This document shows, one piece after another, positions 17,701 through 27,048 of a stretch of 64,000 bases of DNA. This DNA comes from Verrucomicrobiaceae bacterium (GTDB lineage: Bacteria; Verrucomicrobiota; Verrucomicrobiia; Verrucomicrobiales; Verrucomicrobiaceae), in assembly GCA_016795485.1 (NCBI GenBank), contig JAEUHM010000046.1, positions 186,001-250,000 of the forward strand, in the 5' to 3' direction. Each line of letters starts with the position of its first letter. The stretch's first letter is position 1. Below the pieces are notes generated by a model. The model was not told where the DNA came from and made no database searches. It was given only the letters and a program-made list of their open reading frames with translations. Position numbers and translations under genes: made by a program.

Positions 17701-19772
17701 GCGCGGCCCAACCCATGCTTTACGCCCTGGTAGGCAATCCCAACTGCGGGAAGACAACCATCTTCAACGCCCTAACTGGCTTGCGCCAGAAAGTGGCCAA
17801 CTACCCTGGGGTCACAGTGGAAAAGAAGGTGGGCGAGTGCATCTCCCAACATGGCCAGAAGATGCGCCTCATTGACCTGCCAGGCAGCTACTCGCTCAAT
17901 GCACGCTCTCCAGATGAGGCGGTGATGCGCGATGTATTGTTAGGCAGACAGGCAGGAACTCCGCGGCCAGACCGAGTCATCTGCGTCCTGGATGCCTCAA
18001 ATCTGGAACGGAATCTCTATCTGGCCACTCAAGTCATTGAGTTGGGCCTGCCGACCATTCTGGCACTCAACATGATGGATGTGGCACAGGCGCGCGGCCT
18101 GAGGGTAGACGGTGCGGCGCTATCACGCGAACTGGGCGTGCCAGTAGTCGAATGCCAAGCCTCAACCGGCACGGGGATTCTTCCTCTCAAACTGGCCATG
18201 AGTCAGGCAGATCTGCCGCCCTCATTATGGAAGCAACCCTCACTTCCTGACACCGTGACTGCCCAACTGGCGAGTTGCCGAAACGTTTTGTGCGAGATTG
18301 GAGCGATCGATGCGCGCTCCAGCATGCTGGAGCCGCTCTATTTGATCAATGACCATGATCCAACTCACTACGGGATCGCGGGCGAACACGTGCAGCATAT
18401 TCGCGCCAGTCGCGAACGGGTCGAGTCGCTCGCCCCTGGCTGGGAGCAATCGTTTATCCGAGGACGCTATGATGCCATTGGCAAGATCGTCACTAGTGTG
18501 GTTTCAAAGGTTGCCATCCAGGGCAAAACGGCGACAGACAGACTGGACGCACTTCTACTGCATCCGCTCTTCGGTATTGTGGGGCTCGGGCTTGTCCTGA
18601 CCTTGCTGGGCTACATGATGTTTACAGTAGCGGAAGGTCCAATGGGCTGGATTGAGGGGGTCTTTGGTTCACTAGCGGAATGGGTGAAATCTCACATGCC
18701 TGAAGGTGATGTCCGAGACCTGATCACCGATGGTGTCATTGCCGGAGTCAGTGGCGTGGTGGTGTTTTTGCCGCAGATCCTTATTTTGTTCTTCTTCGTC
18801 GGCATCATGGAAGACACCGGATACATGGCACGAGTAGCGTTCATCGTGGACCGCGTTATGAGCTGGGTTGGGCTCAACGGAAAGGCGTTTCTACCGATCT
18901 TGAGTTCACACGCGTGTGCTGTGCCTGGAATCATGGCCACAAGAAGCATCGACAGTCCCAAAGACCGTCTCGTGACGATCCTCGTGGCACCTCTGGCAGC
19001 GTGTTCGGCGCGGATTCCCGTTTATTCGCTCCTGATTGCCACGCTCATGCCGTCTTCGGAAGTGCCTCCGCTGACCAAATCTGCCATCTTCGTTGCGCTC
19101 TACGCTACAGGGTTAGGTGGGGCATTCTTCTTTGCTTGGCTTTTCAAGGGCATCGTGATGCGCGGAGCCTCCTCGCCGATGGTTCTCGAAATGCCGGCTT
19201 ACAAGCTGCCGTCGTGGCGCTCGATCCTGCTACATCTTTGGGAGAGGGCTTGGGTTTTCCTTCGGCGAGCCGGTTCGGTTATCGTTGGCATCACGATTTT
19301 GATTTGGGCGGCATCGACGTACCCAAAGACTGCCGGTGCAAGTTCCTCAGAAAATCTCGCCAACAGCTTTGCGGGCCGCGCTGGGCACCTGATTGAGCCG
19401 ATCATCAAGCCACTAGGCTACGACTGGAAAATTGGCATCGGCCTGATCGGATCATTTGCAGCTCGTGAACTGTTTGTTGGCACGATGGGAGTGGTGTATG
19501 CGGTGGAGTCAGAGGACGATGATTTATCGCCTCTGCGAGATCGCTTGCGTGAAGAGAAGTGGCCAGTCGGTGCTCCCGTTTACACTCCTGCGGTATGCTT
19601 GAGCCTACTTGTCTTTTATGTCTTTGCCATGCAGTGCATGAGCACACTCGCCGTCACGCGGCGTGAGACAAACTCTTGGAAGTGGCCGCTCTTCCAACTC
19701 GGCTACCTCTCGTTAGCTGCCTACACGCTAGCATTCTTGGCATATCAGGTAGGATTGCGCTTGTGTGCATAA
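17697..19772 (+). CDS. feoB: Ferrous iron transporter FeoB
   Basis: 691 residues. N-terminal G domain: G1 GNPNCGKTT (13-21), Thr of G2 in YPGVTVEK, G3 DLPG (60-63), G4 NMMD (125-128). A helical GDI-like spacer follows, then two Gate/core repeats of membrane helices including the Cys-containing HACAVPGIMATR and APLAACSARIPVY blocks typical of FeoB. The GTG start overlaps feoA. The last helix ends at the stop, with no FeoC-like extension. Its stop is 16 bp from that of convergent dnaB. Confidence 0.95.
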   Translation: MSAAQPMLYALVGNPNCGKTTIFNALTGLRQKVANYPGVTVEKKVGECISQHGQKMRLIDLPGSYSLNARSPDEAVMRDVLLGRQAGTPRPDRVICVLDASNLERNLYLATQVIELGLPTILALNMMDVAQARGLRVDGAALSRELGVPVVECQASTGTGILPLKLAMSQADLPPSLWKQPSLPDTVTAQLASCRNVLCEIGAIDARSSMLEPLYLINDHDPTHYGIAGEHVQHIRASRERVESLAPGWEQSFIRGRYDAIGKIVTSVVSKVAIQGKTATDRLDALLLHPLFGIVGLGLVLTLLGYMMFTVAEGPMGWIEGVFGSLAEWVKSHMPEGDVRDLITDGVIAGVSGVVVFLPQILILFFFVGIMEDTGYMARVAFIVDRVMSWVGLNGKAFLPILSSHACAVPGIMATRSIDSPKDRLVTILVAPLAACSARIPVYSLLIATLMPSSEVPPLTKSAIFVALYATGLGGAFFFAWLFKGIVMRGASSPMVLEMPAYKLPSWRSILLHLWERAWVFLRRAGSVIVGITILIWAASTYPKTAGASSSENLANSFAGRAGHLIEPIIKPLGYDWKIGIGLIGSFAARELFVGTMGVVYAVESEDDDLSPLRDRLREEKWPVGAPVYTPAVCLSLLVFYVFAMQCMSTLAVTRRETNSWKWPLFQLGYLSLAAYTLAFLAYQVGLRLCA

Positions 19773-19788
19773 TCGTTTTTTTTCGTTG

Positions 19789-21357
19789 CTACTCCACGGG
19801 CGGTTCATCCGGCTTGCGTTCGATGAAGCGCATGGCGTGATCAATGAACGTCAGGTGAACATCATCCGTGGGGCCGTTACGATTCTTGGCAATAATGAGC
19901 AGTGCTTTTCCTTTGTTCGCCTCATCCTCTTCAGGCTCAGGGTCTTTTGTCTTTCCCTTGCCTCCTCTTTTGTCGTCTTCCTCATCAGGCTGCTTGCTGC
20001 CTGCATAGTCGGCTCGGGTGAGCAGTCCCACCATGTCTGCGTCTTGTTCGATGGAACCGGACTCTCGCAAATCGGAAAGCATCGGCCTCTGTCCTTTTCG
20101 CTGCTCGACGGAGCGATTTAGCTGAGCCAAAACGATCACTGGGACATTCAGTTCCTTGGCGATCGCTTTGATCCCCCCCGATATTTCGGCGATCTCGATT
20201 TGTCGGTTATCTTTTGCTCTGCGCGAACTCGAAGTGAGTAGCTGGAGGTAGTCGATGGCCACCATCTTAATGCCGTATTGGCGATGCAGTCTGCGGCATT
20301 TGGCCTTCAACTCCATGATGTCGATGCCCGGTGTTTCATCGATGAAGATTTGAGCATTTTGAAGGTCGCGAATGGCATCGGAAAGCGCGTCTTGGTCTGC
20401 CCTGCTCAACATGCCACGCTTTAACGAAGACATGTTGATGCCTGCACGTGAAACCAACAGACGTTGGACGAGGGAGGAAGCGCTCATCTCCAGACTGAAC
20501 ACCGCCACGGGCACATTTTGCTCGACCGCAATGTGTTCCACGATGTTCATGGCCAGGGAGGTCTTTCCCATAGAGGGGCGTGCAGCGATGACGAACATCT
20601 CACCACCCTGTAGGCCTGCACACAGGCGATCTAGTTGAGCGTAGCCAGTGGATACGCCCCTCAACTGCCCTGGGTTTGCAATCATCTGTTCGATGAAGTC
20701 AATCGCGTCATCGATGTGGGCTGACATTGTTTTGATGCCATCGGTCTTGCCCGAGCCCTCGCGCACCGCAAGCAACCGCTGTTCCCCACGATCGAGCATC
20801 GGCGCAATGTCCTCGTCGATATTCTCTCTGCCGTGCTCGTAGGCATCATTGATGTTCAGCGAGCATGCATGGATCACTTCACGCAGCAGGTGCTTATCAA
20901 TGAGCACCTTTTTGTAGAACTCGTAGTGCGCAGTGCCTGGAATGAAGGTGAAGAGCTCTGAGATGGCTCCTGCTCCGCCCACTTTGTCCAAGAGTTCCTT
21001 TTCTCGGAGCGAATGGGTGAGCGTGGCGAGATCCAGGGGAATGTTGCGGTCATAGAACCGTATCATTTCCTCATACACCGTGCGATTGGCGACGTGGTAG
21101 AAGCACTCGGGAGCCAACTCCGTCCGGCACACGCTCAAGCGCTCCACAGGATCTTGCAGAATGCAACTGATGACCCCTTTCTCCGCATCATCACTGAATG
21201 GCAGCGCCCGATTGATGCTGGCCAAAATCTCTTCCGTTGTTGGCTCCTCGTTCTTCTTCCGCTGGGGCTGTGATTTCTTTGCAGGTGAAGGCGTCGAGTC
21301 GCCCTCGGTGGCTGCTCGCTGCATGTCGATGACGTTGATGGGTTGTGGTTCAGCCAT
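19789..21357 (-). CDS. dnaB: Replicative DNA helicase DnaB
   Basis: 522 residues from the ATG at 21357 (MAEPQPINV); the longer open frame to 21450 has no supporting features. After a Lys/Pro-rich leader come the N-terminal DnaB domain (LPFSDDAEKGVISCILQD), the linker helix, and the RecA-like domain with Walker A ARPSMGKTS (K265), FSLEMSASSLVQRLL, DYLQLL (Walker B), LAQLNRSVEQR, and the arginine-finger region AKNRNGPT. An acidic/basic low-complexity insertion (about residues 460-490) separates SLADYAG-like and KALLIIAKNR segments. Unwinds DNA ahead of the replication fork. Confidence 0.95.
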   Translation of the reverse strand: MAEPQPINVIDMQRAATEGDSTPSPAKKSQPQRKKNEEPTTEEILASINRALPFSDDAEKGVISCILQDPVERLSVCRTELAPECFYHVANRTVYEEMIRFYDRNIPLDLATLTHSLREKELLDKVGGAGAISELFTFIPGTAHYEFYKKVLIDKHLLREVIHACSLNINDAYEHGRENIDEDIAPMLDRGEQRLLAVREGSGKTDGIKTMSAHIDDAIDFIEQMIANPGQLRGVSTGYAQLDRLCAGLQGGEMFVIAARPSMGKTSLAMNIVEHIAVEQNVPVAVFSLEMSASSLVQRLLVSRAGINMSSLKRGMLSRADQDALSDAIRDLQNAQIFIDETPGIDIMELKAKCRRLHRQYGIKMVAIDYLQLLTSSSRRAKDNRQIEIAEISGGIKAIAKELNVPVIVLAQLNRSVEQRKGQRPMLSDLRESGSIEQDADMVGLLTRADYAGSKQPDEEDDKRGGKGKTKDPEPEEDEANKGKALLIIAKNRNGPTDDVHLTFIDHAMRFIERKPDEPPVE

Positions 21358-21453
21358 GGGGAGCGAAACAATCAGTAGCGGAGACGCATTGAAGCAAGCC
21401 AGAAACCCAAAGAGATGTTGCCAACACCGTTGTGAATAACACGGCGACAATGA

Positions 21454-21479
21454 AAAACCCGGCCAGACGACCGGGTTTT
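21454..21479 (-). terminator. Hairpin terminator downstream of the TIGR04073-like gene
   Basis: Arms AAAACCCGG (21454-21462) and CCGGGTTTT (21471-21479) with an 8-base loop. Read on the minus strand the stem runs into a T-rich stretch, so it suits the minus-strand gene ending at 21515 and insulates dnaB from it. Confidence 0.75.
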
Positions 21480-21514
21480 CAAAGAACTAAACTTTGGGTA
21501 GGCTTGTCTAAATC

Positions 21515-21934
21515 CTACCAGACCTGGGTGCGGCTGTAAGTCGCCTGGGAATGAATCCCGATCTGTGGAGGAAACTCGTCATAGCCAAACCAGGGGTCCA
21601 TATCAGCCTTGCGGTAGAATGGAGGCCGATAAGTGCCTTTGTAGGCGTGCACAGGGAAAGTAATCAGCTCATAGATGCCGTAGCCGAGGCGGACCACTGT
21701 GCGCTTGGATCCTTCAATCACGCCTTCCGAACCGGAAGCAACGTTGCCGTTGTCTCCGTTTGTGCGAGACAAGGTCGAAAGCACTTCAGCAGGACTGTAG
21801 GCGATGTTGGCGATCGCACGTGCGAGTTTCCGGCTCCAGTTCCAGCGCATTCCTGGAGAGGATTGGATGTCAGCGAATGCCGCTCCCGAAACCAGAAGGG
21901 CGAGCAGAAGGGAAAAGGTGATGCGTTTTTTCAT
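21515..21934 (-). CDS. Exported protein resembling exosortase-associated family TIGR04073
   Basis: 139 residues from the ATG at 21934; signal peptide MKKRITFSLLLALLVSGAAFA. An in-frame ATG at 21946 adds four residues. The mature part (KLARAIANIAYSPAEVLSTL, then SEGVIEGSKRTVVRLGYGIYELITFP, then YRPPF) matches my recollection of the TIGR04073 pattern, a small exported protein found in Verrucomicrobia/Lentisphaerae genomes with exosortase (PEP-CTERM) sorting. That assignment is from memory and should be confirmed by a model search. The gene has its own hairpin terminator and no exosortase in view. Confidence 0.7.
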   Translation of the reverse strand: MKKRITFSLLLALLVSGAAFADIQSSPGMRWNWSRKLARAIANIAYSPAEVLSTLSRTNGDNGNVASGSEGVIEGSKRTVVRLGYGIYELITFPVHAYKGTYRPPFYRKADMDPWFGYDEFPPQIGIHSQATYSRTQVW

Positions 21935-22034
21935 GAAGGTGAGCATTTTTAACAAGATCGCCCGGCGTTTGGCAAGAGTTAATCTTTCCTTTTTGCTTTC
22001 TATGTCACCTGCTCCATCATCGCCCCCCTTTGTC

Positions 22035-22628
22035 ATGAATCTCCATCGCTCAGTTTTGCTCACCGCCCTGGTTACTACTTTTTGCTTGGCCCAGCAGCCT
22101 GTAGCCCCACCTCACGGCAGTCATGATGCCGCAACAGGGCTCAACAAAGACCTCATTAAAGACATCACTCCGGCAGATTTCCTGAAACTAGGCGAGAAAG
22201 AGAAGACGGTGGTGATCACACTCGTGGCGGTCTGGTCAGGGGCCAACTACGGCATGAACTTCAATGGCTACTCCCATGGAAAACTGACTTATGCCATCCC
22301 CACCGGCTGGAATGTCGAGGTTCGCTTCGTGAACCCGAGCCCAATCCCACACAGCGCCATCGTGGTGGAGCGGGACACCACGAAAAAGCTGCAAATGGGC
22401 GAACCCTACTTTGACAAGGGCAGCGTCACGAATCCTGCTCAGGGCATGTCTTTGAAGAAGGAGACATTTACGTTCCTGGCGGACGAAGCGGGTGAATATG
22501 CCTTGGCTTGTGGGTTCCCTGCCCACGCGATTAGCGGCCACTGGGTCTCTCTCAACGTGGTGGATGACCTGAAAGTGCCAACGATCCAACTCGGGGAGGC
22601 CGCCGAAGCCAAAGAAGCGACCAAATAA
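22035..22628 (+). CDS. Exported cupredoxin, sulfocyanin-like
   Basis: 197 residues from the ATG at 22035; signal peptide MNLHRSVLLTALVTTFCLAQQ. The beta-sandwich ends in a type 1 copper loop: His106 in NPSPIPHSAIVVE, Cys159 and His164 in CGFPAHAISGHW. Spacing Cys-x4-His-x4-x matches sulfocyanin (SoxE)-like proteins, but position 169 is His where the axial Met normally sits. The role would be periplasmic electron transfer. It heads a run with a lipoprotein, ResB and CcsA, consistent with respiratory-chain assembly. Frames extending upstream overlap the divergent gene and are unlikely. Confidence 0.8.
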   Translation: MNLHRSVLLTALVTTFCLAQQPVAPPHGSHDAATGLNKDLIKDITPADFLKLGEKEKTVVITLVAVWSGANYGMNFNGYSHGKLTYAIPTGWNVEVRFVNPSPIPHSAIVVERDTTKKLQMGEPYFDKGSVTNPAQGMSLKKETFTFLADEAGEYALACGFPAHAISGHWVSLNVVDDLKVPTIQLGEAAEAKEATK

Positions 22629-22665
22629 ATCCTCTCCGGTGTTCGTTCCGTATCCACCCCCAAAA

Positions 22666-23313
22666 ATGAATCAACTTTCCCTTCGATGCCCTGCTGCGGC
22701 CTTGCTGCTGACAGTGGGCCTGACTTCTTGCGATAGGTTTGACCAACGTGTGGTCGAAATCACCGAAACGCGGGAGGTGTCCAAGCATGCCAGTGCTCCT
22801 AATGTCGGCGTCTCTAGCGCCACGCGCTTCTACGACGATGCTCAGAGAGACGAAAGCGGTGCTCCCATGAACCCGTTCATCTGGACCACGCCAACCGGCT
22901 GGACGGAGGGACAGTCCAATCAAATGCGGGTCATCAACTTGACCTTTGGTCCGAATAACGAGGGTGAGTGCTATTTGACGGCGATGCCCGGAGCTTCGGG
23001 TGGCGTGGAAGCCAATATCAACCGCTGGCGAGGTCAGCTTGGTCTCTCGCCACTTCCGGCGGCCGACGTGGAGAAGCTTCCGCGCAAAACTTTTCTTGGT
23101 GGAGAGGCTTACTCGGTCACTGCTGATGGAGACTACAAGAACGTGGGCCAAGAGGCTCCCATGAAGGACTATCGCCTCGTGGGGCTGATCCAGCAGGTCT
23201 CTGGGCTGACGCTATTTGTGAAAATGACCGGACCCAAGGCCCTTGTGGAGACAAATCAGGCTAACTTCGAAAGCTTCGTGAACTCCATCAACTTCAGAGC
23301 CCGCCAGCAGTAG
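22666..23313 (+). CDS. Predicted lipoprotein in the cytochrome c maturation cluster
   Basis: 215 residues from the ATG at 22666. The lipobox is LTSC in AAALLLTVGLTSCDRF, so acylation at that Cys is expected. The mature domain (FIWTTPTGWTEGQSNQMRVINLTFG, then GECYLTAMPG, then VNSINF at the end) is a compact beta-rich fold; the opening resembles proteins whose domain begins with a W-x-x-P-x-G-W motif. I do not recognise a named family. It sits 37 bp after the cupredoxin and about 50 bp before ResB, so a role in the same envelope electron-transfer process is inferred. Confidence 0.7.
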   Translation: MNQLSLRCPAAALLLTVGLTSCDRFDQRVVEITETREVSKHASAPNVGVSSATRFYDDAQRDESGAPMNPFIWTTPTGWTEGQSNQMRVINLTFGPNNEGECYLTAMPGASGGVEANINRWRGQLGLSPLPAADVEKLPRKTFLGGEAYSVTADGDYKNVGQEAPMKDYRLVGLIQQVSGLTLFVKMTGPKALVETNQANFESFVNSINFRARQQ

Positions 23314-23364
23314 TCGCCCAGTATCGCCTATGCCCACTTGGCTGCTCCAATTTTATCCATCTGC

Positions 23365-24645
23365 ATGACCGTGCTCCAACGCCTCTTCAATTTTCTCTCC
23401 AGCTATGCCCTTGCTACAGCTCTGCTGGTTCTTCTCTTCGTCTACACGCTCCTTGGGACCTTGGAGCAGGTCGAGCATGGGCTGTATCTGTCTCAGTTGA
23501 AATACTTCGAGTCGGTCGTGATAACTCAGATCGACCTTGGCGCTTGCCTGCGGGCTCTTAATTTCCCAACGGGGGACATGAAACTGCCAGTCCTGCTGCC
23601 CGGCGGCTACACGGTCATGGCACTGTTTTGCCTCAACATCATCGTTGGCGGCGTCATCCGCATTCGGAAGAAGCCCCGCACGATCGGTGTGGTCATCTCC
23701 CACTTTTCGATGGCTTTCATGATCCTCGCAGGTGGCGTCTCCATGCACACCAAGATTGAGGGTAACCTCTCGCTGCTGGAAGGCCAGACCGACGACCAGT
23801 TTGTGTCGGTGGACAGCCGCGTGGTTGAGATCGAGCAAGTGGAACCGGCTGCTGCGGGTGGCAAAAGAAAGGTGCTAGTCATCTCAGACAGTCAGTTCAG
23901 CGACCTAGCGCCCGATGGGTCGAGCGGAAAAGCCCGGCAGTTCACGAGTGCGGAGCTTCCATTTGATCTAACCCTTCAGAACTACGCTCCCAATGCCCAA
24001 ATCAAGCGAGATGACGGCGCGGATGGCCGTCGTGACGTCGTGGATGGTTACTTCATCCAAGCTTTACCAAAAGACCCTGAACATGGGCAAAACATGCCTG
24101 CTCTGCACGCGATCGCCAAGAACAAGAAGACGGGCGAGACTCAGCAAGGCATTCTTTGGCTACGTGCTGCGGCTCCGTGGACAGTAAAAATGGAGGAAAA
24201 GACTTACACCATCGACCTCACCCGTCGTTCTTGGGTTCTGCCGTTCGCCGTTAAGCTGGAAAAGGCTACTCGTGAGTTTCACCCCGGAACTCAGCGTCCG
24301 AGAAAGTTTGAGAGCATCGTGACCAAGCTTCAGGACGGCAAAGAAGAGCGAAAAGAGATCAAGATGAACGAGCCTCTGCGGACAAACGGCTTCACTCTTT
24401 TCCAACACCAGATGATGAGTGGTGAAGATCTCAAGCGCACCGAAAATGCCTCGGTCTTCCAAGTTGTTTCTAATCCTGCCGACCAGTGGCCACTGTGGTC
24501 CTGCATCGCAGTAGCATTCGGATTGCTCCTTCACTTCTCAATGATGCTAGCCCGTAACGTGGGCTGGAACGAGTGGCTGGTCGCAGGGATTGTGGTCGGA
24601 GTCGTCTCCGCCTACTTCATCTTGGCCCTCGTGAAGATGTATTAA
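23365..24645 (+). CDS. resB: ResB/Ccs1-like cytochrome c biogenesis protein
   Basis: 426 residues from the ATG at 23365 (MTVLQRLFNFLSSYALATALL); the frame upstream has only a TTG. Helices occur at ~10-32, ~75-95 and ~110-130, followed by a large extracytoplasmic domain (~140-375) and a final pair of helices (WPLWSCIAVAFGLLLHFSMM and WLVAGIVVGVVSAYFILAL). This is the ResB/CcsB architecture of System II, which with CcsA delivers and attaches haem to apocytochrome c. A GTLEQVEHG motif in the first loop is typical of the Bacteroidetes/Verrucomicrobia subtype. Partner ccsA follows after 20 bp. Confidence 0.85.
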   Translation: MTVLQRLFNFLSSYALATALLVLLFVYTLLGTLEQVEHGLYLSQLKYFESVVITQIDLGACLRALNFPTGDMKLPVLLPGGYTVMALFCLNIIVGGVIRIRKKPRTIGVVISHFSMAFMILAGGVSMHTKIEGNLSLLEGQTDDQFVSVDSRVVEIEQVEPAAAGGKRKVLVISDSQFSDLAPDGSSGKARQFTSAELPFDLTLQNYAPNAQIKRDDGADGRRDVVDGYFIQALPKDPEHGQNMPALHAIAKNKKTGETQQGILWLRAAAPWTVKMEEKTYTIDLTRRSWVLPFAVKLEKATREFHPGTQRPRKFESIVTKLQDGKEERKEIKMNEPLRTNGFTLFQHQMMSGEDLKRTENASVFQVVSNPADQWPLWSCIAVAFGLLLHFSMMLARNVGWNEWLVAGIVVGVVSAYFILALVKMY

Positions 24646-24665
24646 ACTACACGCCGCAAATCACC

Positions 24666-26633
24666 ATGAAGACTCTTATCATCGCCGCTGCCATTGCTCT
24701 AGGTGTATGCACCCTGAATGCCGAGCCAACTCTCGCTCAGCTCCGGGACCCTGAACTGGTCAATGCGTTCGCCACTTTGCCCGTCCAAGAGGCGGGGCGC
24801 ATCAAGCCTCTCGACACCGTAGCTCGCTACCGGTTGCTCCGCTTTCACGGATCCCGGGTAGTTCGGTTCGAGAACCCCGAGACGAAGAAGGCAGACAAGC
24901 TTTCTTCCATTGAGTGGCTACTGGTCACTTGGTTTAAGCCGGACCTCGCGAAAAGCCTTCCCCTTTTCCGGGTAGATAACCCCGCAGCCATCACTGAGAT
25001 CGGTGGAACGGCCAAGGACCGGATGGAGGGTGTGAAGGGCAAATATACCTATCGGGACATCGAACCCCACCGGGCCAAGCTCATGGAACTGGCCGAGGAG
25101 TATCGCAATCTGGAGCCCAAGAACCGCACGCCCATCCAGAGAATGATCGCCGACCTTGGCGTGAACATCCTGGACTACGAAATGATCGTGGGACACTGGG
25201 ACAGCTTCCGCAGTCCTTTTGGAAAAGAGCCAAAACTGCCGGAAGAACTCGCTAAGGCACTTCCCCCGCCCCACCGAATCCCTACCGCGCTGCCTGCGGT
25301 GCTGAAGTATGTAAAGGATCACCCCGAGGCCGCAGCCCCCATGTCCAATCCTTGGATGATGGAGTTCATGAAAGGCGCTCTTGGCGGCATGATGAGCGGA
25401 AACCAGGAGCTCAGCTATCGCATTTTCCCTCCCAAGGTTGGGGCAACCGAGAAATGGCATGGGCCGGGTTGGATTATCATGGAAGGACTGCAAACGGGTG
25501 AAGTCACAGCCGATGATTTAGCTTGGCTGGCTGACTATGAGAAGGTTTTCCAGGCCACGGATGACCCAGTGAAGTTCAAAGCCGAGGCTATCGCGCTCAA
25601 GTCCAAGATCGAATCCGCCGCAGCGGCCCGCAACGAAGGCAGCACCGTCAAGCTGGAGGCCTCCTACCACAAAGCAGACTACTTCTACAACGCAATGATC
25701 TGGTTCGTAGCCGCCATCATCCTACTGGGCACATCTTGGCTGATTCCGGCCAGTAAATGGGAGCGTTGGCTGACGTGGATCTCCTGGGCGGCAGTTTTGA
25801 TCGCCACGGCCTACACCCTGACCGGCATCACCATCCGTTGCATCATCATGCAGCGCGGCCCGATCGCTACGCTTTATGAAACCATGGTCTTCATTGCGGG
25901 CACGGGTGCCCTGTTTGGCATCGCGGCTGAACTTCTCACTCGCAGGAAGCTCGGTCTCTTCATTGCATCGCTCGCAGGAGCCGCTGGCTTGTTCCTGAGC
26001 ATCCGCTTTGAGACCGCCGATGCTGGCGATACCCTCGTGCAGCTCCAGGCCGTGCTGATCACCAACTTCTGGCTCGCCACCCACGTGCCCATGATCAATC
26101 TCGGTTACGCCGCCTGCATGGTCGCATCCATCGTCTCGGGGCTTTACGTGATCGTCCGTCTGTTCAACAAAAACCTAGCCGCATCTGACGAGCGCCTGTT
26201 CTTGCGGATCTCCTACGGTTTCCTTTGCGCGGGGTTGTTCCTCTCGCTCGTTGGCACCATTCTCGGTGGCATTTGGGCAAATGACTCCTGGGGGCGCTTC
26301 TGGGGCTGGGATCCGAAGGAAAATGGCGCATTGCTGATCGTGCTCATGGTCCTCATCACCCTCCATGCCAGGATGGGTGGCTACATCCGGGACCTCGGCA
26401 TCCATGCGTGCAATCTGCTGCTTGGTTGCGTCACCGTTTTCTCCTGGTTCGGCACCAATCAGCTCGGAGTAGGCCTACACGCCTACGGATTCACCGATGG
26501 AGCCTGGGATAACATCCGCAGCTACTGGATCAGCCAATTTATCCTCCTTGGCGGCATCGCCTGGCTGAAGTGGCGGGGCAAAGCAGCCCCTGCAGCTGCG
26601 GCAGAGCCCAGTGATTTAGCCGAAAAGGCCTGA
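24666..26633 (+). CDS. ccsA: CcsA/ResC-like haem-handling protein with long N-terminal domain
   Basis: 655 residues from the ATG at 24666; signal peptide MKTLIIAAAIALGVCTLNA. Residues ~20-340 form a large soluble domain. About eight helices follow from ~345, including the tryptophan-rich haem motif WGRFWGWDPKENGALL near residue 540 that defines CcsA/CcmC/CcmF proteins, and flanking histidines in TLHARMGG and GVGLHAYG. With ResB it forms the System II cytochrome c synthetase. The ResB terminus and this gene are 20 bp apart. The C-terminal tail is Ala-rich. Confidence 0.9.
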   Translation: MKTLIIAAAIALGVCTLNAEPTLAQLRDPELVNAFATLPVQEAGRIKPLDTVARYRLLRFHGSRVVRFENPETKKADKLSSIEWLLVTWFKPDLAKSLPLFRVDNPAAITEIGGTAKDRMEGVKGKYTYRDIEPHRAKLMELAEEYRNLEPKNRTPIQRMIADLGVNILDYEMIVGHWDSFRSPFGKEPKLPEELAKALPPPHRIPTALPAVLKYVKDHPEAAAPMSNPWMMEFMKGALGGMMSGNQELSYRIFPPKVGATEKWHGPGWIIMEGLQTGEVTADDLAWLADYEKVFQATDDPVKFKAEAIALKSKIESAAAARNEGSTVKLEASYHKADYFYNAMIWFVAAIILLGTSWLIPASKWERWLTWISWAAVLIATAYTLTGITIRCIIMQRGPIATLYETMVFIAGTGALFGIAAELLTRRKLGLFIASLAGAAGLFLSIRFETADAGDTLVQLQAVLITNFWLATHVPMINLGYAACMVASIVSGLYVIVRLFNKNLAASDERLFLRISYGFLCAGLFLSLVGTILGGIWANDSWGRFWGWDPKENGALLIVLMVLITLHARMGGYIRDLGIHACNLLLGCVTVFSWFGTNQLGVGLHAYGFTDGAWDNIRSYWISQFILLGGIAWLKWRGKAAPAAAAEPSDLAEKA

Positions 26634-26691
26634 TCGTGGCTGCACTCCGGTAACTCCGAAGCGCTGGAGGAAAAACTCGCTCTTCCTGAGG

Positions 26692-27048
26692 CCAAACCCC
26701 GGGTTCACACCACCAAACCCCGGGTTCACACCACCAAACCCCGGGTTCACACCACCAACCACCGGGTCCACACCACCAACCACCGGGTTCACACCACCAA
26801 CCACCGGGTTCACACCACCAACCACCGGGTCCACACCACCAAACCCCGGGTCCACACCACCAACCCCCGGGTCCACACCACCAACCACCGGGTCCACACC
26901 ACCAACCCCCGGGTTCACGCCACCAACCACCGGGTCCACGCCACCAACCACCGGGTCCACGCCACCAAACCCCGGGTCCACGCCACCAACCACCGGGTCC
27001 ACGCCACCAAACCCCGGGTCCACGCTACCAACCCCAGGACGCAAACCG
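26692..27048. repeat. 16-17 copy array of a 21-bp tandem repeat
   Basis: Sixteen units of exactly 21 bp (26692-27027) plus one degenerate unit (27028-27048). Each begins CCAAACCCCGGG or CCAACCACCGGG and ends TCCACACCA, TTCACACCA or TCCACGCCA. Variation is confined to a few positions: AACCCC/ACCACC, TTC/TCC, and ACACCA/ACGCCA, the last switching towards one end. Because 21 is divisible by 3, most frames stay open. The minus frame 26616-27191 encodes heptads (GGVDPVV, GGVNPGF), but its flanks overlap neighbours and show no signal or domain, so I treat it as a repeat rather than a proven gene. It lies between ccsA and the Gfo/Idh/MocA gene. Confidence 0.95.

Noticed and set aside
26692..27048. 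CRISPR array
   Set aside because: Repeats are contiguous at 21 bp with no spacers and no cas genes nearby.
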